Under the pieces are notes generated by a model, which was given only the letters and a program-made list of their open reading frames with translations, was not told the origin of the DNA and made no database searches. A stretch of DNA of 64,000 bases from Brachycybe producta (Eukaryota; Arthropoda; Diplopoda; Playtdesmida; Andrognathidae), in the NCBI GenBank assembly GCA_036925085.1, contig JAUPFP010000016.1, forward strand, positions 2,504,903 to 2,568,902, in the 5' to 3' direction. Made by a program: the position numbers and the translations under genes. Below are positions 10,794 through 22,639 of this stretch, one piece after another (the first letter of the stretch is position 1; each line of letters starts with the position of its first letter).

Positions 10794-10857
10794 CAGCATT
10801 GGTACACTTTAGATTTATAAGCGGTTAGCTTCTAAATCTGAAGTGTACCAATGCTTT
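10794..10857. repeat. Short hairpin MITE
   Basis: Inverted arms AGCATTGGTACACTTTAGAT and ATCTGAAGTGTACCAATGCT flank a short loop. It would form a stable stem in RNA or single-stranded DNA. Confidence 0.75.
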
Positions 10858-11199
10858 TAAATTAACGAACCGAATTATTTTTTTTTTGCAATTTTAACTG
10901 CAATTCAATTAACCATATTTATTTCCATTGCAGTTAAATTTGTCCTGCATGTATTAATAAATTATGAGAATGCATTTCTTATGCAGTTTGTGAACTAAAT
11001 TATTCCTCTGGGCTGCCTGAAGAGTAATTATTCAAATTCAACAATAAACAACCTTACACAGTTTACTAACTATCAGCTTAAGACAAGACAGCCAAAACAT
11101 TTTTTTAGAATGTTGATGTTAATGTCAATCCCGCAAACTGTTAACCTGTTCCAATACAGTTATGAAACAATGCCTGTCACACATTCTGTGTAATAAACT

Positions 11200-11309
11200 C
11201 CAGAATTACAATTCTCAATATTCAAAATATAGATGATTTGGATAGATAGGCTCGTATGTATATCTATCAAAATCATCTATATTTTGAATATTGAGAATTG
11301 CAATTCTGG
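11200..11309. repeat. 110-bp near-perfect palindrome
   Basis: The arm starting CCAGAATTACAATTCTCAAT is repeated inverted at the other end (…GAGAATTGCAATTCTGG). About 45 bp of arm pairs with almost no mismatch around an 18-20-bp loop. It is probably a very young foldback MITE, but I see no clear target duplication. Confidence 0.8.
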
Positions 11310-11789
11310 ATCCCCATTTATCCTTAAAATAACACACCATGTATATGTAATTTGAAGATTAAGAAAAAACTATAAATTAAGTTTTGGGAAGATGAAAAGG
11401 AATTAAGATGGTGGTGTGTACAATGAGAAGGAAAAGCAACGTTCAAAAACGCCACTAATTTAAGACTATTCAGCAAAAATAAAATAGAAGTACAATAGAA
11501 GTACACCACCTAAGTGGGAGAAAAACAGTCATATTGTAGAATCACTAGTCAACGTGCAAAACCATCAATTTGGTAATAAATCTTAAACAACTAAACGACA
11601 CTAGATAGGCATAGTGTACAATGCATACAACAACAACAAGATAATTAATTCAGTTCATAGTTTCAGTAAAGCTGTTGGAATAAAATTATGAACAAATTAA
11701 AAATGAATTACTTAGAAACTATATGTACAATATCGTTTAAAATAACTACTATTGCAGTTGTTATTTTTGAAGAAAAAAGTCGGTACTCC

Positions 11790-12050
11790 ATCTTAAACTG
11801 GATTTAAAAATGTAAAAAACAACTTGGAAGTGTTTTAGAAACTAGAAGGTTAGCTCAAATTGTAATTTCGTGTCGATATTTTTTTAAAAAATAAACTTTT
11901 TAAGTCAGTTTCAAAAATGTCATAACTTTAAGCAAGTGATATTTTTTTAATTTTTTGTCTAAAATGAAAATACATGTACAATTGAGTGATTCAACTAAAG
12001 TTCTAATTTCTAACACTTTCCGGTTTCTTCTTAATGTTGCTCCTAAAGCT
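11790..12050. mobile_element. Family A palindromic MITE
   Basis: The left arm is GAAGTGTTTTAGAAACTAGA followed by AGGTTAGCTCAAATTG. The centre is AAATAAACTTTTTAAGTCAG. The diverged right arm has GAGTGATTCAACTAAAGTTC and TTGCTCCTAAAGC. Confidence 0.7.
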
Positions 12051-12527
12051 TAAAGCTTTATTTAGATTTGCTAGTTGTTTTAGACATTCTATGAAACGCC
12101 AATAGTTCCGTATATTTATTATCAAATTAGTGGCATTGTACACTGTCTAGTAATTATGTAGAATAACTGATTTTTTTACTTTCTTGGTAACAACATAAAC
12201 GCCGTTTATACTGTAGGCTACAATTTAGAGAGAGAGAGAGAAAAAAGGATGTTTTTTTCGGTATTTTCTTTTTTGTCTCTTTTCAGTTACTTATCGTTGT
12301 TTCAAGCTCAGCTGAACCACTTGATGACTTGCAGACTCATTCGAGCGACATTGTGCTGAATGAATCGACGACGAAAACACAAGAAAAAAAAAAGCATCAC
12401 CCAAAAGAAAAACATTCTTTAAAAAACATCGCTCAACAAAAACCACGATCTTGTATAAAGTTAGAATTTTACAGAAGAAAAACAAAGAAACAAAAAAAGT
12501 ATTGACAGGAGAAACATTTAACATTAA

Positions 12528-13075
12528 AGCCAAGGTCCCCACATGCAGAATAAAACAACTACATTTTTTTATTTCATTTAAACTAATTCCATTCTACTTA
12601 TTTTGCAGAAAGTAGGCAGAAAGAAAAAGCTGAAATAGTTTCAACTTTTTTTATATTTTGGAATTAATTTTTAGCAGCTAATTGGAAAGTATCCCCCCTC
12701 AGAGCCATTGTGTTTATAGCTCTTCAGTCAAGAAATCACATGCAGAAAACGTCGACTGAAAATATAGTTTATCTAATTTAAATAATTCTATTTTGTTTAT
12801 GTAGCTTTTTTAAGTCTGCCAAATAAGTAGAACAGAATAATTTAATGAAGATAAATTCTATTCTCAGCTTGCTTTTTCTGCATGTGATACCTTGGCCTTC
12901 CTTCTCCTATTTTTCTTCCCATCTTTTAAATGCAAAAATTTCCTTGAAGTGTTTTCTATTTTTAATGTGTGTGTGTGTGCGAACCATTGAACGCGAATGA
13001 AAGCAGAAACGTAGAGAACGTTTTTTTTTTTCGTTTTCTATTTTCTGCTTTTTTAACGCATATGGGACCCAGGCC
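12528..13075. mobile_element. Family B MITE containing a nested family B element
   Basis: The ends AGCCAAGGTCCCCACATGCA and its inverted counterpart CATATGGGACCCAGGCC are flanked by TAA (12525-12527 and 13076-13078), a 3-bp site typical of PIF/Harbinger elements. Inner words shared with other copies are GCAGAAAGTAGGCAGAAAG and GAACCATTGAACGCGAATGA. A smaller related element (12725-12897) interrupts it. Non-coding. Confidence 0.75.
12725..12897. mobile_element. Nested family B-type element
   Basis: Inverted ends AGAAATCACATGCAGAAAAC and CTTTTTCTGCATGTGATACC lie within a larger family B element, with a possible TTC target duplication. The interior contains AATAATTCTATT words, inverted at the other side. 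Confidence 0.7.
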
Positions 13076-13829
13076 TAAAACGAAAAAAGAATTACAAAAA
13101 GCAGAAACAGAAAAAATGGGTTTATTTAAGATAGAACACGTACAGTATTTTTTTTCTTCTGATGATGAATTCCGAATTCGATAATTACTTGGGTGGAGCA
13201 ATGTGTGTCCACATGACAAATGTTTTTTTCTTCATTTCTTATACTGTATATTACTAAGAACAGTATTTTTAACGGGAATTAGAAATCGTCAAAGCAAAAG
13301 ACAACTTTCTTCTGCTTGTTTTGGTTACAGTCCACGTTGGAAGTCAAAACCACCACAACAACAACACTTTGAAGTAGAACACCTGTTCACTACAGTGCAA
13401 TGTAGCACATTAGAGTATATTGGCCATTGACTTTTTGTCTTAAAGTCCTGCCACACTAGTAACTTTCCAAAATGCACATACCACTAAAGCAATTTTTCAT
13501 CAAATTTCCATGTAATAAAAACTTGCAATTAGATATGCAACTCAAAAATGTATAATGTAACATGGCACGCAACCTGATGAAACTGTCTTTAAAATTTTAG
13601 TGGAAACTCAAGTCTCATGAAGTTGCACATCTTTTAACTTTTTTTAAACTTTTCAAGAAACTCGGCAGTAAACAGCCAATCAGGAATAAAATGGAAAGAA
13701 CACCAGAACCACGAATTGTGATAAAAAAAATTGACCTTCAAACTAAGCAGCAAATTAGAAAAATTCCCACTAAGCCAGTCTGCCCGAGTCTGCCTCTGCT
13801 CTTAGCTTTACATACTCACACTTATAACA

Positions 13830-14010
13830 AGGTATAATTATTTTCTCACAAGAATTCTGTGCAAGAAATAAGCCAAGTATTGTTATAAATCTTGCACCGG
13901 CTTCTTGCAACAAAAAAAAACGAAGATGGTGTGCAAGAAACCAAAGTCTTGCAAGAGTAATATCACATTAGCAATTGCAATTAATTCAAGGACAAATTGC
14001 AATGAATCTT
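13830..14010 (+). repeat. Dispersed repeat with GTGTGCAAGAAACCA core, copy 1
   Basis: GTGTGCAAGAAACCA, AAGAGTAATATCACA and TTGCAATGAATCTTG recur in the same order and orientation at 39355-39480. It is a family of unknown class, with TTGCAAG words inverted on its left side. Confidence 0.6.
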
Positions 14011-14850
14011 GCTTAAAATATTACCAATGGGATTGCCGTTTTACATTGCTCCTGCCATGATTCATGATGTGAACTAGACATAACTCAAAAATGAAACACA
14101 CTTCATCAATATATTGTATAGTATTTTATGCTTTTCCATATGAGATGGAAGTAAACTGAATAAAAATACCTGTCAAACCCGGAAATATACAATATGTTAA
14201 ATAAGACATATTTTTTGTATACATGTAAATGTATCATTGTAACTTTTATGTAACTTTAAAAAACGTATAAAAAATGCTGTCAAAAGATGAACTCTAAATT
14301 CACCAAGTAGATAGAAAACCTCTCTTACTTAACTGGAAAGTAAAGTATTTTGAAAATGATTTATGATGAACGACACAGTCGACAAAAAAGCCTCCAACCA
14401 TCATTAAATTAAACCTAGTCTTTTAGGTCTCTACAGAAGTGTGTCACAAAACCAAAATCACTATTTTTTTATTCATCTTCTTCTGTTACTGCTGTATTTT
14501 AAATCTCCATTGAACAAAAATGGTCATCTATTAGTTTTCATCTTTTAAAAATAAATTGATGATGCCTATAAAAAATTACCAAAACATCAAGAGGACCAAA
14601 CAAAATGGATGTTGCAAAAAAAAATCTCGTCATTGAATACAAAGTTGAACCAACTAATTCCGCCTTTCAGAGGCATTGCAGCCCTCTTGAGCCCTGGAGA
14701 GCCAGAGGCTCAATAAAATAGAAATAAATGCAATGCAAAAGCTCTCATTTTTTTTACCTAATGTCGTCTTCTTCACATGGGCACACAAAACCTATCAAAG
14801 TGGTCTCAATATTCAGAAAGAGAGAGAGAGAAAAAAAAAGAAACCCTTAC

Positions 14851-14965
14851 CTTTAATCCTGTACCAGCACACGCAATTCCCAAAGCCATTGCAGCTCCAT
14901 AACGAACATGAGGATTGTAACTTTCAGAAAGTAGAGACACAACACTCGGACACTGTTCTGGAGTT
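14851..14965 (-). CDS. PSMD1: PSMD1/Rpn2 exon with the [19 protein letters not shown] segment
   Basis: One base completes an Arg codon, then 38 codons run from [18 protein letters not shown] through [18 protein letters not shown] to LK. Two PC-repeat features are visible: the [15 protein letters not shown] helix pair and the small-residue motif GAAMALG. The acceptor is catttag (AG at 14967-14966) and the donor is gtaagg. The first base A belongs to Arg, so the missing upstream exon must end in two bases of an Arg codon, probably after a Phe-type residue as in LFR-TPEQ of other PSMD1 proteins. This is the most 5' exon I can find. Confidence 0.97.
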
Positions 14966-15469
14966 CTAAATGTACAAAAAAAACTTAAATTAGTTTGGAA
15001 AATGCACATAAAAATAAAGTTCTATCAAAAGTCACTTTTATGAATTATTCAAATAAAAATACATCTAATGTAGGTTCATCACTGAATTATTTATTGCACC
15101 TAAATATTTATTGTTTTACGTCCTGTTTCTATTTAAAGTTCTTGCTTTAAGTTCTATATGAGGGGCTTATAAGACAAGAGGAATAAGTGATGGAAGTAAT
15201 TGTTCTGAGTAAATTGAGTTCAAAGTAAGAGACCTCCATAGATATCAATGTTCAACAGTTCAACGTTAACTATTTCATTGACAAATGTGCTACTTATCTC
15301 CATTTTTTATAAAACAAAAAGTCACTTTTCCCTCTTGGCTTCTAACTTAAACCCCTCAAACAGAGACACGGATTACACGGAGCAAAACCCGTGTCGTTGT
15401 ATGTCCTCCTAAGCGGGCGCCACGCCCCTTTACTTTTAATTCTTTTGTGAGTGAGATTCCATATGCATT

Positions 15470-15545
15470 AGGTGTGGAGCCTGCATAGGAGAACTTACAT
15501 CGGGATAAGTTGTGCCTTGTAAAAAAGCCTCAATGTTACCTTTCA
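15470..15545 (+). repeat. Dispersed repeat E (GTGGAGCCTGCATAGGA), copy 1
   Basis: It contains GGTGTGGAGCCTGCATAGGA, then CGGGATAAGTTGTGCCTTG and CCTCAATGTTACC. The same order of words appears at 17105, 25993 and 48332. The class is unknown. Confidence 0.6.
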
Positions 15546-15604
15546 ATTTCATTTTTTTTGTTTCCAAGTGTTATTTCTTCTTAAATAAAGTTAAGATAGT
15601 TTTA

Positions 15605-15900
15605 AAGTGTAAACACATCTCAAACTCTGATTATTGTCTGTCAAAGGCGCAGAATGAAAGAAAACTTGAAAGTGTTTTAGAAACTAGAAAGGTAGCTCAA
15701 TCACTTAGAAGAGTATTTTCATGTTGATATCTATCAAAATAAGTGTTTTTATGTGAGTTTGAAAATGACCAAACAGTAAACAGACGAAACTTAGTAGACA
15801 ATATTTTTTAATTTGTGTCTATAAAAATTTTATTTTGAAAGATATCAACATGAAAATTCTCTTTAAGAACTTGAAACCACTTACTGTTAAAAATTTCTAA
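15605..15900. mobile_element. Family A palindromic MITE, well preserved
   Basis: The left arm has CAAACTCTGATTATTG, GAAAGTGTTTTAGAAACTAG and GTAGCTCAATCACTTAG. The centre has TTTGAAAATGACCAAAC. The inner right arm is TTTTATTTTGAAAGATATCA. The outer right arm is replaced by other sequence. Confidence 0.75.
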
Positions 15901-16714
15901 AGAAATTTCAAGTATATCTCTTAATTTTTCCTCTTGGATTTTAAATTCCGAAAATTAAAATTGTATTGTTTATTTTTCATTTTCATTTAATTTTTAACTT
16001 TGATTTTCGAATTTTGAACTTCAACTTTAGTTTTTTTTTTTCATTTTCATTTTATTTTCTTAACTTTTAGTTTTTCGATTTTAATTATTTAACTTTTATT
16101 TCCTTTTTTTGTGCAACAAACAAATAACTTTTATTGCACAAAAAACACATTGCAGTATTAATATTTTATAAAAATTTGTGTTTTTCATTTTATGAAATAT
16201 TGTATTAACACAAGAATAGAAGTTATCATCAAAAAGCAAATAACAAACAACACGAAAACTCATTAAAACACAAACATTAAATCCAGTTGTTTATTGTTTT
16301 AATGCAATGGACTGCATATAAAATCTAAGAAAAACACAACAAAACTCACAGGTCTTATCCGCAAACAACTACACGATTCTCAGTTATTTATGTAATACTC
16401 ATTATCAACAATGTTTGAATTAATAACAAATACACAGGCGCAAAAAAATAGGCTGAGGTCTCTAGTTTTTAAGATAGGGTCACACTACTAAAAAATCTTG
16501 TAAAAGTACCACAAAATATCACAAAACGTCACTTGCAACATGCAACATGTACAAAAGACAGAGTTCTAATTTTTGTTGTACAAAAAGTGTGGCACCCAAA
16601 AGAAAACAACACTGAGGCAAATTACATGGCACTACTTATTCCGATAGAAGTGTGGCTCTCTATATACATCCTCCTATACAAGCTCTGCAGAGTCTACAAC
16701 CTTTTATATTTAAT

Positions 16715-17022
16715 TGTATTGTGATTAATTACAAATTACAATTACAAAAAAAGTACTCTGCAAACAGCCGGTTGGCCTATGGCAGAGGGCTCTTAAGATC
16801 CAAGTGTTGCAAGATGCATTGTCAACATATAATAACTACAAAAAATAACCTGCATTGCAAATATAAAAAAAATATATAAATGCAGTCTTGAAAATTTAAA
16901 CCCACAATTCATTAAAGACATCATCAATAGCCTGTTTAGGAAGAGTATTCCATTGTCGTATAACCCTCGGGGGAAAAAAAGACCAGTAATAAGAGTTAGT
17001 CTTGGCAAGTTAGTTGAGAGGG
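16715..17022 (-). mobile_element. LINE 3' fragment (reverse transcriptase tail and 3' UTR)
   Basis: On the minus strand a frame reads FFPRVIRQWNTLPKQAIDD, the C-terminal tail motif of Jockey/CR1/L2-type reverse transcriptases. It is followed by the 3' UTR words TGACAATGCATCTTGCAAC and CTCTGCCATAGGCC. The copy is 5'-truncated, frameshifted and not functional. A hairpin element (17023-17108) adjoins its 5' side. Confidence 0.7.
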
Positions 17023-17108
17023 CTATCACACTACTATTCATGTAAAGCATTGTATATGGGAAGGAGTTTCCCCACATACAATGCTTTACATGAGTAGTAG
17101 TGTGATAG
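17023..17108. repeat. 86-bp near-perfect hairpin element
   Basis: The arms CTATCACACTACTATTCATG and CATGAGTAGTAGTGTGATAG extend through CATTGTAT(A/G)TGGG to a short loop. It sits at the broken 5' border of a LINE fragment. Confidence 0.8.
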
Positions 17109-17200
17109 GTGTGGAGCCTGCATAGGAAGACATACTGTATATCCACTCAACTACTGGAATTAGTGGTGTCGTATAACCTTCAATGAATACTCAGATCTGG
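17105..17200 (+). repeat. Dispersed repeat E, copy 2
   Basis: It contains GGTGTGGAGCCTGCATAGGA and then TAGTGGTGTCGTATAACC, in the same order as the other three copies. Confidence 0.55.
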
Positions 17201-18366
17201 CACCAATGCTCCTATTGGACTGCGGTTACTGTGTATGTAGTTATCAACGTTACTGATTAGTAAAATGGCACACGTGAAATTGGTCACAAACACGGGCCCG
17301 ATTAAGTCCGTAAGCCCTAAACATTTACCAAGGACATATTTTCTTTTTTGCCCAGGTGCATGTGTATACCATAATCCGGTTCTAGCCACACATCACGGGA
17401 TGCTCAGAGTTATACAGCAGTTAGTTCAGTAATTTGACCCTAGATTTAGAAGTCTTTTTTTAATCAACTTTCTCACATAAAAGCTATTTTGAAACAACCG
17501 TAAAAAGCTATTTTCAAAAAAAAAAATTGAAACTACTTTTATTATATTACTTTGCTTTTAGTTTCAAATAAACCATAATATTCTTTGAAAAGTTACTAAA
17601 TTTAGTGAAATATTCTCTGGTTTTATTTTCGCATTTTAGTTTTTTGTGTTTCAGACATGAAAAGTGTTTTTTTTTCTCGTTTGTGATGCTTTTTTCACCA
17701 ATAGATTCGTCCTTTTAATTAATGCAAGCCTGTAAAAAAAGGTTCCACACGACAAATGCCTGAACCAATAAAAACTAAATGTAATCAGAAAACATGTCAA
17801 TTGATGGTAAAGAAATGAGAAGAAAAAAAAAAATACAAAGGCTCTAAAAACACACTGATCTAATGACAAAAAAGATTCTGATTTGTTTCTACTTTTCGCT
17901 AACTAAACTAACATGTAAATAAATGAGAAATCAACGCACAAAAAACACGAACAAATTCTTTCAAACATAAGAAAACAGAAAGCATTTTATCAAGAAATTC
18001 AAAGCTAGACATCACCTTTAAGTTAATTAAATATATAAAGTTTGAATAGCATTTTAAAGTTGGGTTTTCAGAGATATTCAAAGAGAGAGAGAGAGACCCC
18101 TCAAAAGTCGAATTCTATATACAATTTTATATTATGTGCTTCTTTCTGCTGTTGAAGCAGCAGAAAAAAAAGTATTAAAAGAGCAGAAACACAAGAAACA
18201 ACCCAACTGAAGTAATGTTATGATAGAGACCGAAACAAAGCCATTTAAAAAGACCAAAAACCAAGCTAAAAGAACAAAAAAAAAGAAAGCAAATCCACTC
18301 GGACATAAAGATAAATGTTTCAATTTCGATTCACTAGTTGGTAAAAATCTTTAAAAAAGACACAAC

Positions 18367-18379
18367 CCCCCCCCCCCCT
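18367..18379. repeat. Poly-C tract
   Basis: A run of about 13 C residues. Similar C runs occur at 22988, 25808, 28050 and 41587. Confidence 0.9.
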
Positions 18380-18699
18380 GCATCACATACTCAAGTGTGT
18401 ATTTGAGTGTGTGAGAGACACTTCAAAATGGCACAACCTATCATTGAAAAGAGAGAATAAGTCGGATTTTAAAGAAAAGAACAGAATGATGACAAAAGAA
18501 AAGATAGGAGAAAAAAAATACAAAGTTGTACTATATTACGAGTTAAAAATGAGAACAAATCGCACACACAAATGGAATATACATCAGATAAAACAACTTG
18601 CAATTATGCGTGTGTTGGTGTGCCACCTATGTGTTGCAACATAAGGAACACATCGGCGGTATATGCCGGGGTCACACTACTTGACAAATTATTGTATTT

Positions 18700-19085
18700 C
18701 AATTTGAATAATTACCTTATAGTCATAGTAGTTACTCTGTAAGCAGCCCTGAGGGTCTGAGACCGAAAAACTATTTAGTTCCAAAGCAGCATAGAAATGC
18801 ATTGTCAAAATAAACTTCAATCCCCTACTATAATTCAATTTCAAATGCAAGTAAAATATTGAGTTGAATGAATGGCAGCATTAATATACATTAATATACT
18901 GCATAAAGGGTATGTATATGCCTTGTTCAATAGCAGCCCTATAAATTTCCTAAACCAAAACGTTCACCGTACACAACCTCCTCTGGAAAGTAAATTCCAC
19001 CGTCGAATCACCTCAGGTACAAATGATCAAAAATACGATACTGTGCGTGCAAAAATTTCTTATTTTCTTAGAGTGGTCACCCCTA
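18700..19085 (-). mobile_element. LINE 3' fragment, same family
   Basis: On the minus strand a degraded tail motif VPEVIRRWN is followed by the 3' UTR word TGACAATGCATTTCTATGCT and the terminal GGCTGCTTACAGAGTAAC. It is 5'-truncated and not functional. Confidence 0.6.
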
Positions 19086-19169
19086 CCCTACCTATATATA
19101 GATAAACTTTTGCCAATACTAGCGGTTGGCTTGTAAAGTGCAGTACAATGCCACACAACAACATCCAAA

Positions 19170-19419
19170 GGTGGATTCACATTACTCAATAAATTGTAGT
19201 GCAAAGTCGCGCAACTAAAATTATTCACGCACAACTGCGCTCAACGATTTGATGTGTTCTTCATGATGTTGATGAAACTTTTAAAAATATATGCAACCTT
19301 ACCACTTTGATCAATGAATGACATTCAACACACATAACACAACAGCTGCATACTGTAGTTATGTCATGTGGCGTTAAACTACACTTCTAGAACAAATTGT
19401 TCAATAATCTGAATCCACC
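19170..19419. mobile_element. 250-bp MITE with GGTGGATTCA ends
   Basis: The left end GGTGGATTCACATTACTCAA is inverted at TTGTTCAATAATCTGAATCC. The interior contains GTCGCGCAAC. Related unpaired ends (GTCACACTACT) occur at about 16486 and 18670. Non-coding. Confidence 0.6.
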
Positions 19420-19570
19420 TTGTTGTGCAGAGGTTGTTGCAACAAATAATCCGACAACCTTAATATTTTCGAGCCTGACTACAATGACGCTATTGGATTA
19501 TAACTATACTGTGAATATGACTTAATTTGTAAGCAAGAGTCTGGTGACTAACACAAAAAATTATTATTGT

Positions 19571-19630
19571 TAAAAAGTTACTGTTTAGAGGCTATAGTTC
19601 TGTCACTTCTGCCTCTAAACAGTCTTTTTC
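19571..19630. repeat. Small hairpin with CTGTTTAGAGGC arms
   Basis: CTGTTTAGAGGC and GCCTCTAAACAG are perfect inverted repeats about 20 bp apart. The same ends occur in longer elements at 30740-30830 and, more diverged, at 37036-37170. Confidence 0.7.
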
Positions 19631-20156
19631 ATTGAAAAATGCATAATTGTTTTCGCCTTACTGATGACACACTACAATTTATTCAGTAGTGTTGTACATT
19701 TTCAGGTTGCACACCACAAATTGTTCAACACTGCAGTACAATATGTTGAGTAGATATAATCTATAATCTCTGTATCAGTACAGACTTACATAAATGTGTG
19801 TCTCATTATAATCTCCCTTATGTCACTTTATGTGAATGTGAATGTATGTGGAAACATTCTTGTTTCTTTGAAAAATCCACCAAGAAAAAAAAAATATATT
19901 GCCTGATTTGAACATATTCATCAAGACAAAGAAAATCTTGTTATATACTTCCAAAAAAAACTTTTTAAAAAAAAAACTAATAGCGAAAAAAAGGATCAAG
20001 TTCCAAATGACTTTTTCTAAGAGATGATGATGTCGATATGAAAAAGAGAAGAAAAAAAAAACGAGAGGAATGATCCGTGTTATCATTCAATTTATCTGAA
20101 AATCCAAATTCAATTGCAGAAGTATCTCTAACTGTAATTTGACATTATTATAGAAA

Positions 20157-20190
20157 TATATATATATATATATACTGTATATATATACTA
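20157..20190. repeat. (TA)n microsatellite
   Basis: A TATATA run interrupted once by CTG. Confidence 0.9.
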
Positions 20191-21366
20191 TACTGTAAAC
20201 TACCATACTTTTAGATTTGAAATGGTAAAAGAAATAAAATAAGAAATGAATTGAAGTAAAATGAGAAGAAACTAAACCTTACACTAGATATATACAGTAT
20301 ATAAAAATAGATATAATATACTTATATATTGCATATTGTATCTTTATATGTAACAACAATGTTAAAACTTTTTCATACAAAAAGATAAAATTGAAATTCA
20401 TCTCTGTTAAATTTCCGAAAAAACTTTTCCAAAAAAAAAAAAGTTTTATCATTTGCATAAAACAAATTGGCTGCAGACAAATAAGAGACCAAAAAAAAAT
20501 GTGCCAAATGATCCAACACCTTCAACTTTTAACTATTTTGGCCATCAGAAGGAGAAAAAAAACCTCATGCCAGAATACATTAATAATGTTGTAGGTGCAG
20601 TCAAGGTGAAAAAAAGGTGAAAGCCAATTTGCACCAAGACCAGAAGAAAAAAAAAACAGCAATGGTCAAGACAGCAAAATGACCCAACCAAGCAAACAGC
20701 AGACAAGACAGACTGAAAAAAAAAACCCTCTTCAATCCTTCAGAACAAATAACAATGGCAACAACAACAAAAAAGCCTTGCAATTGAACATTATCCTAAA
20801 ACATTGCATAACATATAAGCAGCAAACACGCCTTGTTATGGAACATTAATTCAATTCTGTTTCTAACAGTGACCTTTCCAGCTTCCAGAAATACTTCCAA
20901 TATAAATGTAATACCCAGTATATATGAGAGCAAAACTACAATTTCTATGCAGGTTTTATATATTATTATATCAAGAAAGTCATACAAGGTGCAAGAGAAG
21001 AATATCTACAAAACAAGAATAACAGACCCAACTGTTAATGCTTTTATTTTCAATTCTATATTCTAGTGATTTCAAAAGAATGACAACAATAAAAGCAAAT
21101 GGTTTCACAATGTCCACCAAAAAGACACAGTTGGAACACAAATCACACAAAAAGAGATAAACACACAATACACAAGCAAAGATGCACAAAATACTACCTG
21201 ACCGACACGCAAACAGTGACACATGCCAATACGCATACACACACTACACAAGTGGACACAAATCATATATTACAATATACAAGGTGTTCATAAAGTCCTT
21301 GTGCAGACATGACACACAACACACACAAAAAAATAGAAACATACATTGCACCTCAGCTGAAAAGAG

Positions 21367-21472
21367 TGCCACAACTAAAAAAACTCCCTTTTTTTGGGGG
21401 GGGGGGGGAGGGGTGAGTTTAAAGTTGCATTTTTCCCACCAAAAAAAGTGTTTTTTTTAGTTGTGCCATGCT
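21367..21472. mobile_element. MITE family G, minimal copy
   Basis: The ends GCCACAACTAAAAAAACT and GTTTTTTTTAGTTGTGCC are inverted. The centre holds a G12 run and GAGTTTAAAGTTGCATTTTT. A second, longer copy lies at 49490-49735. Confidence 0.65.
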
Positions 21473-21479
21473 TCCAGCC

Positions 21480-21725
21480 GAGGTGCGACATATACACGAC
21501 ACAAAGCACAAACATGACATAAATATACGACACAACGGAAACTAGACACAACCACACAACACAAAGCACACACTTGAAGTAAACATACGCCACAAAGCAC
21601 AAACTTGACACAAACACACGCCACAAAGCACACACTTGACACAAACACACGCCACAAAGCATATTAACAAACACATACGTCACAAAGCACATGCTGGACA
21701 CAAACACACACGCACACGAATGTCG
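21480..21725. repeat. Minisatellite with 31-33-bp units
   Basis: Units read CACGCCACAAAGCACA-CTTGACACAAA with variation. At least six are recognisable, most regular at 21585-21665. Open frames crossing it are repetitive and cysteine/valine-rich, so not genuine proteins. Confidence 0.8.
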
Positions 21726-22639
21726 CACCACTGCAACCACAAACAAACTGACAAGCCATAGAAAAAAAAGTTAAAACCATTCATCAACTACAAATCGTTT
21801 ACAAGCAAACAACCTGAGAAATAAAAACGAATCTTTTTCTAGTTTTTTTTTAGAAAAAAAAACGGACAAAGGAGAAAAAAAAATACTTTTGACAGCTTCT
21901 TCTAATGGGTATTGTACAAGTAATAATATTAAACAGAGCATGGTGACCACCCGTACTATTATAACAGTTGACTTAGAATTTAATAGAAAATGGCAAAAAG
22001 AATCAGGCCATCTGTCGACAAAAAGAACCTGATATCTAAATGATAAAAAAATAGTTTTCAAACTCCATAGAGATTGCTGCTGACGTTGCTGCTAAATAGA
22101 TTTCAATCGAAAATAAAGATCGCTTCCTATGTGAATAGTCTCAAATAGAAATGAGGAGGAGAAGGAGGCCCTTTTGATGCCTCACATGATATCCTTAAAT
22201 GTTTTCATCTTAATTGAGCCACATATAACCATAGTGGCATCCAATTCCTATTAGTACTTAAATCCAATCTCCAAAGAACAAGATGAAAACATGAAACTGT
22301 CATAAAAAATTTAAAACGACTCAAGAGATAAGATGTCTATTGACTTTTACTGTCATGAAACTGAAATCTTTGCATAACACACTTGATCCAAAAGTAGTAA
22401 ACAAACACCTACATAGAAACCAAATTAAAAACAAACAAAATCATTATTAAACATACTGTATACATTTTGACAAGTGATAATTATGTTAAGAACTTAATTT
22501 AACAAAAAAAAAAAGTTTTCTCAAACGTAACTTTAGGGGCCTTTAGTGAAAATAAGAAACTTTTTATTTGAACTTCTCAACTTGAAACCTCTCAGCAGGA
22601 TTAAAATGTAGAAAAATCAATAATAAAAAAAACCGTTTT

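Larger units (their letters stand above)
2203..14850 (-). other. PSMD1 intron of 12.6 kb, dominated by repeats
   Basis: This intron separates GTGLK from EAISLLEP and is filled by transposon remnants listed separately: a solo LTR, a Helitron-like element, families A, B and C, and minisatellites. Both borders are phase 0 (donor gtaagg, acceptor ctatag). No open segment longer than a few dozen codons looks conserved, and the longer open stretches consist of simple sequence or repeats. Confidence 0.85.

Noticed and set aside
18132..18323. Minus-strand frame ending near a GT that might precede the Arg split of the TPEQC exon
   Set aside because: The phase could fit, but the peptide (Phe/Leu-rich) does not resemble the expected PSMD1 sequence.
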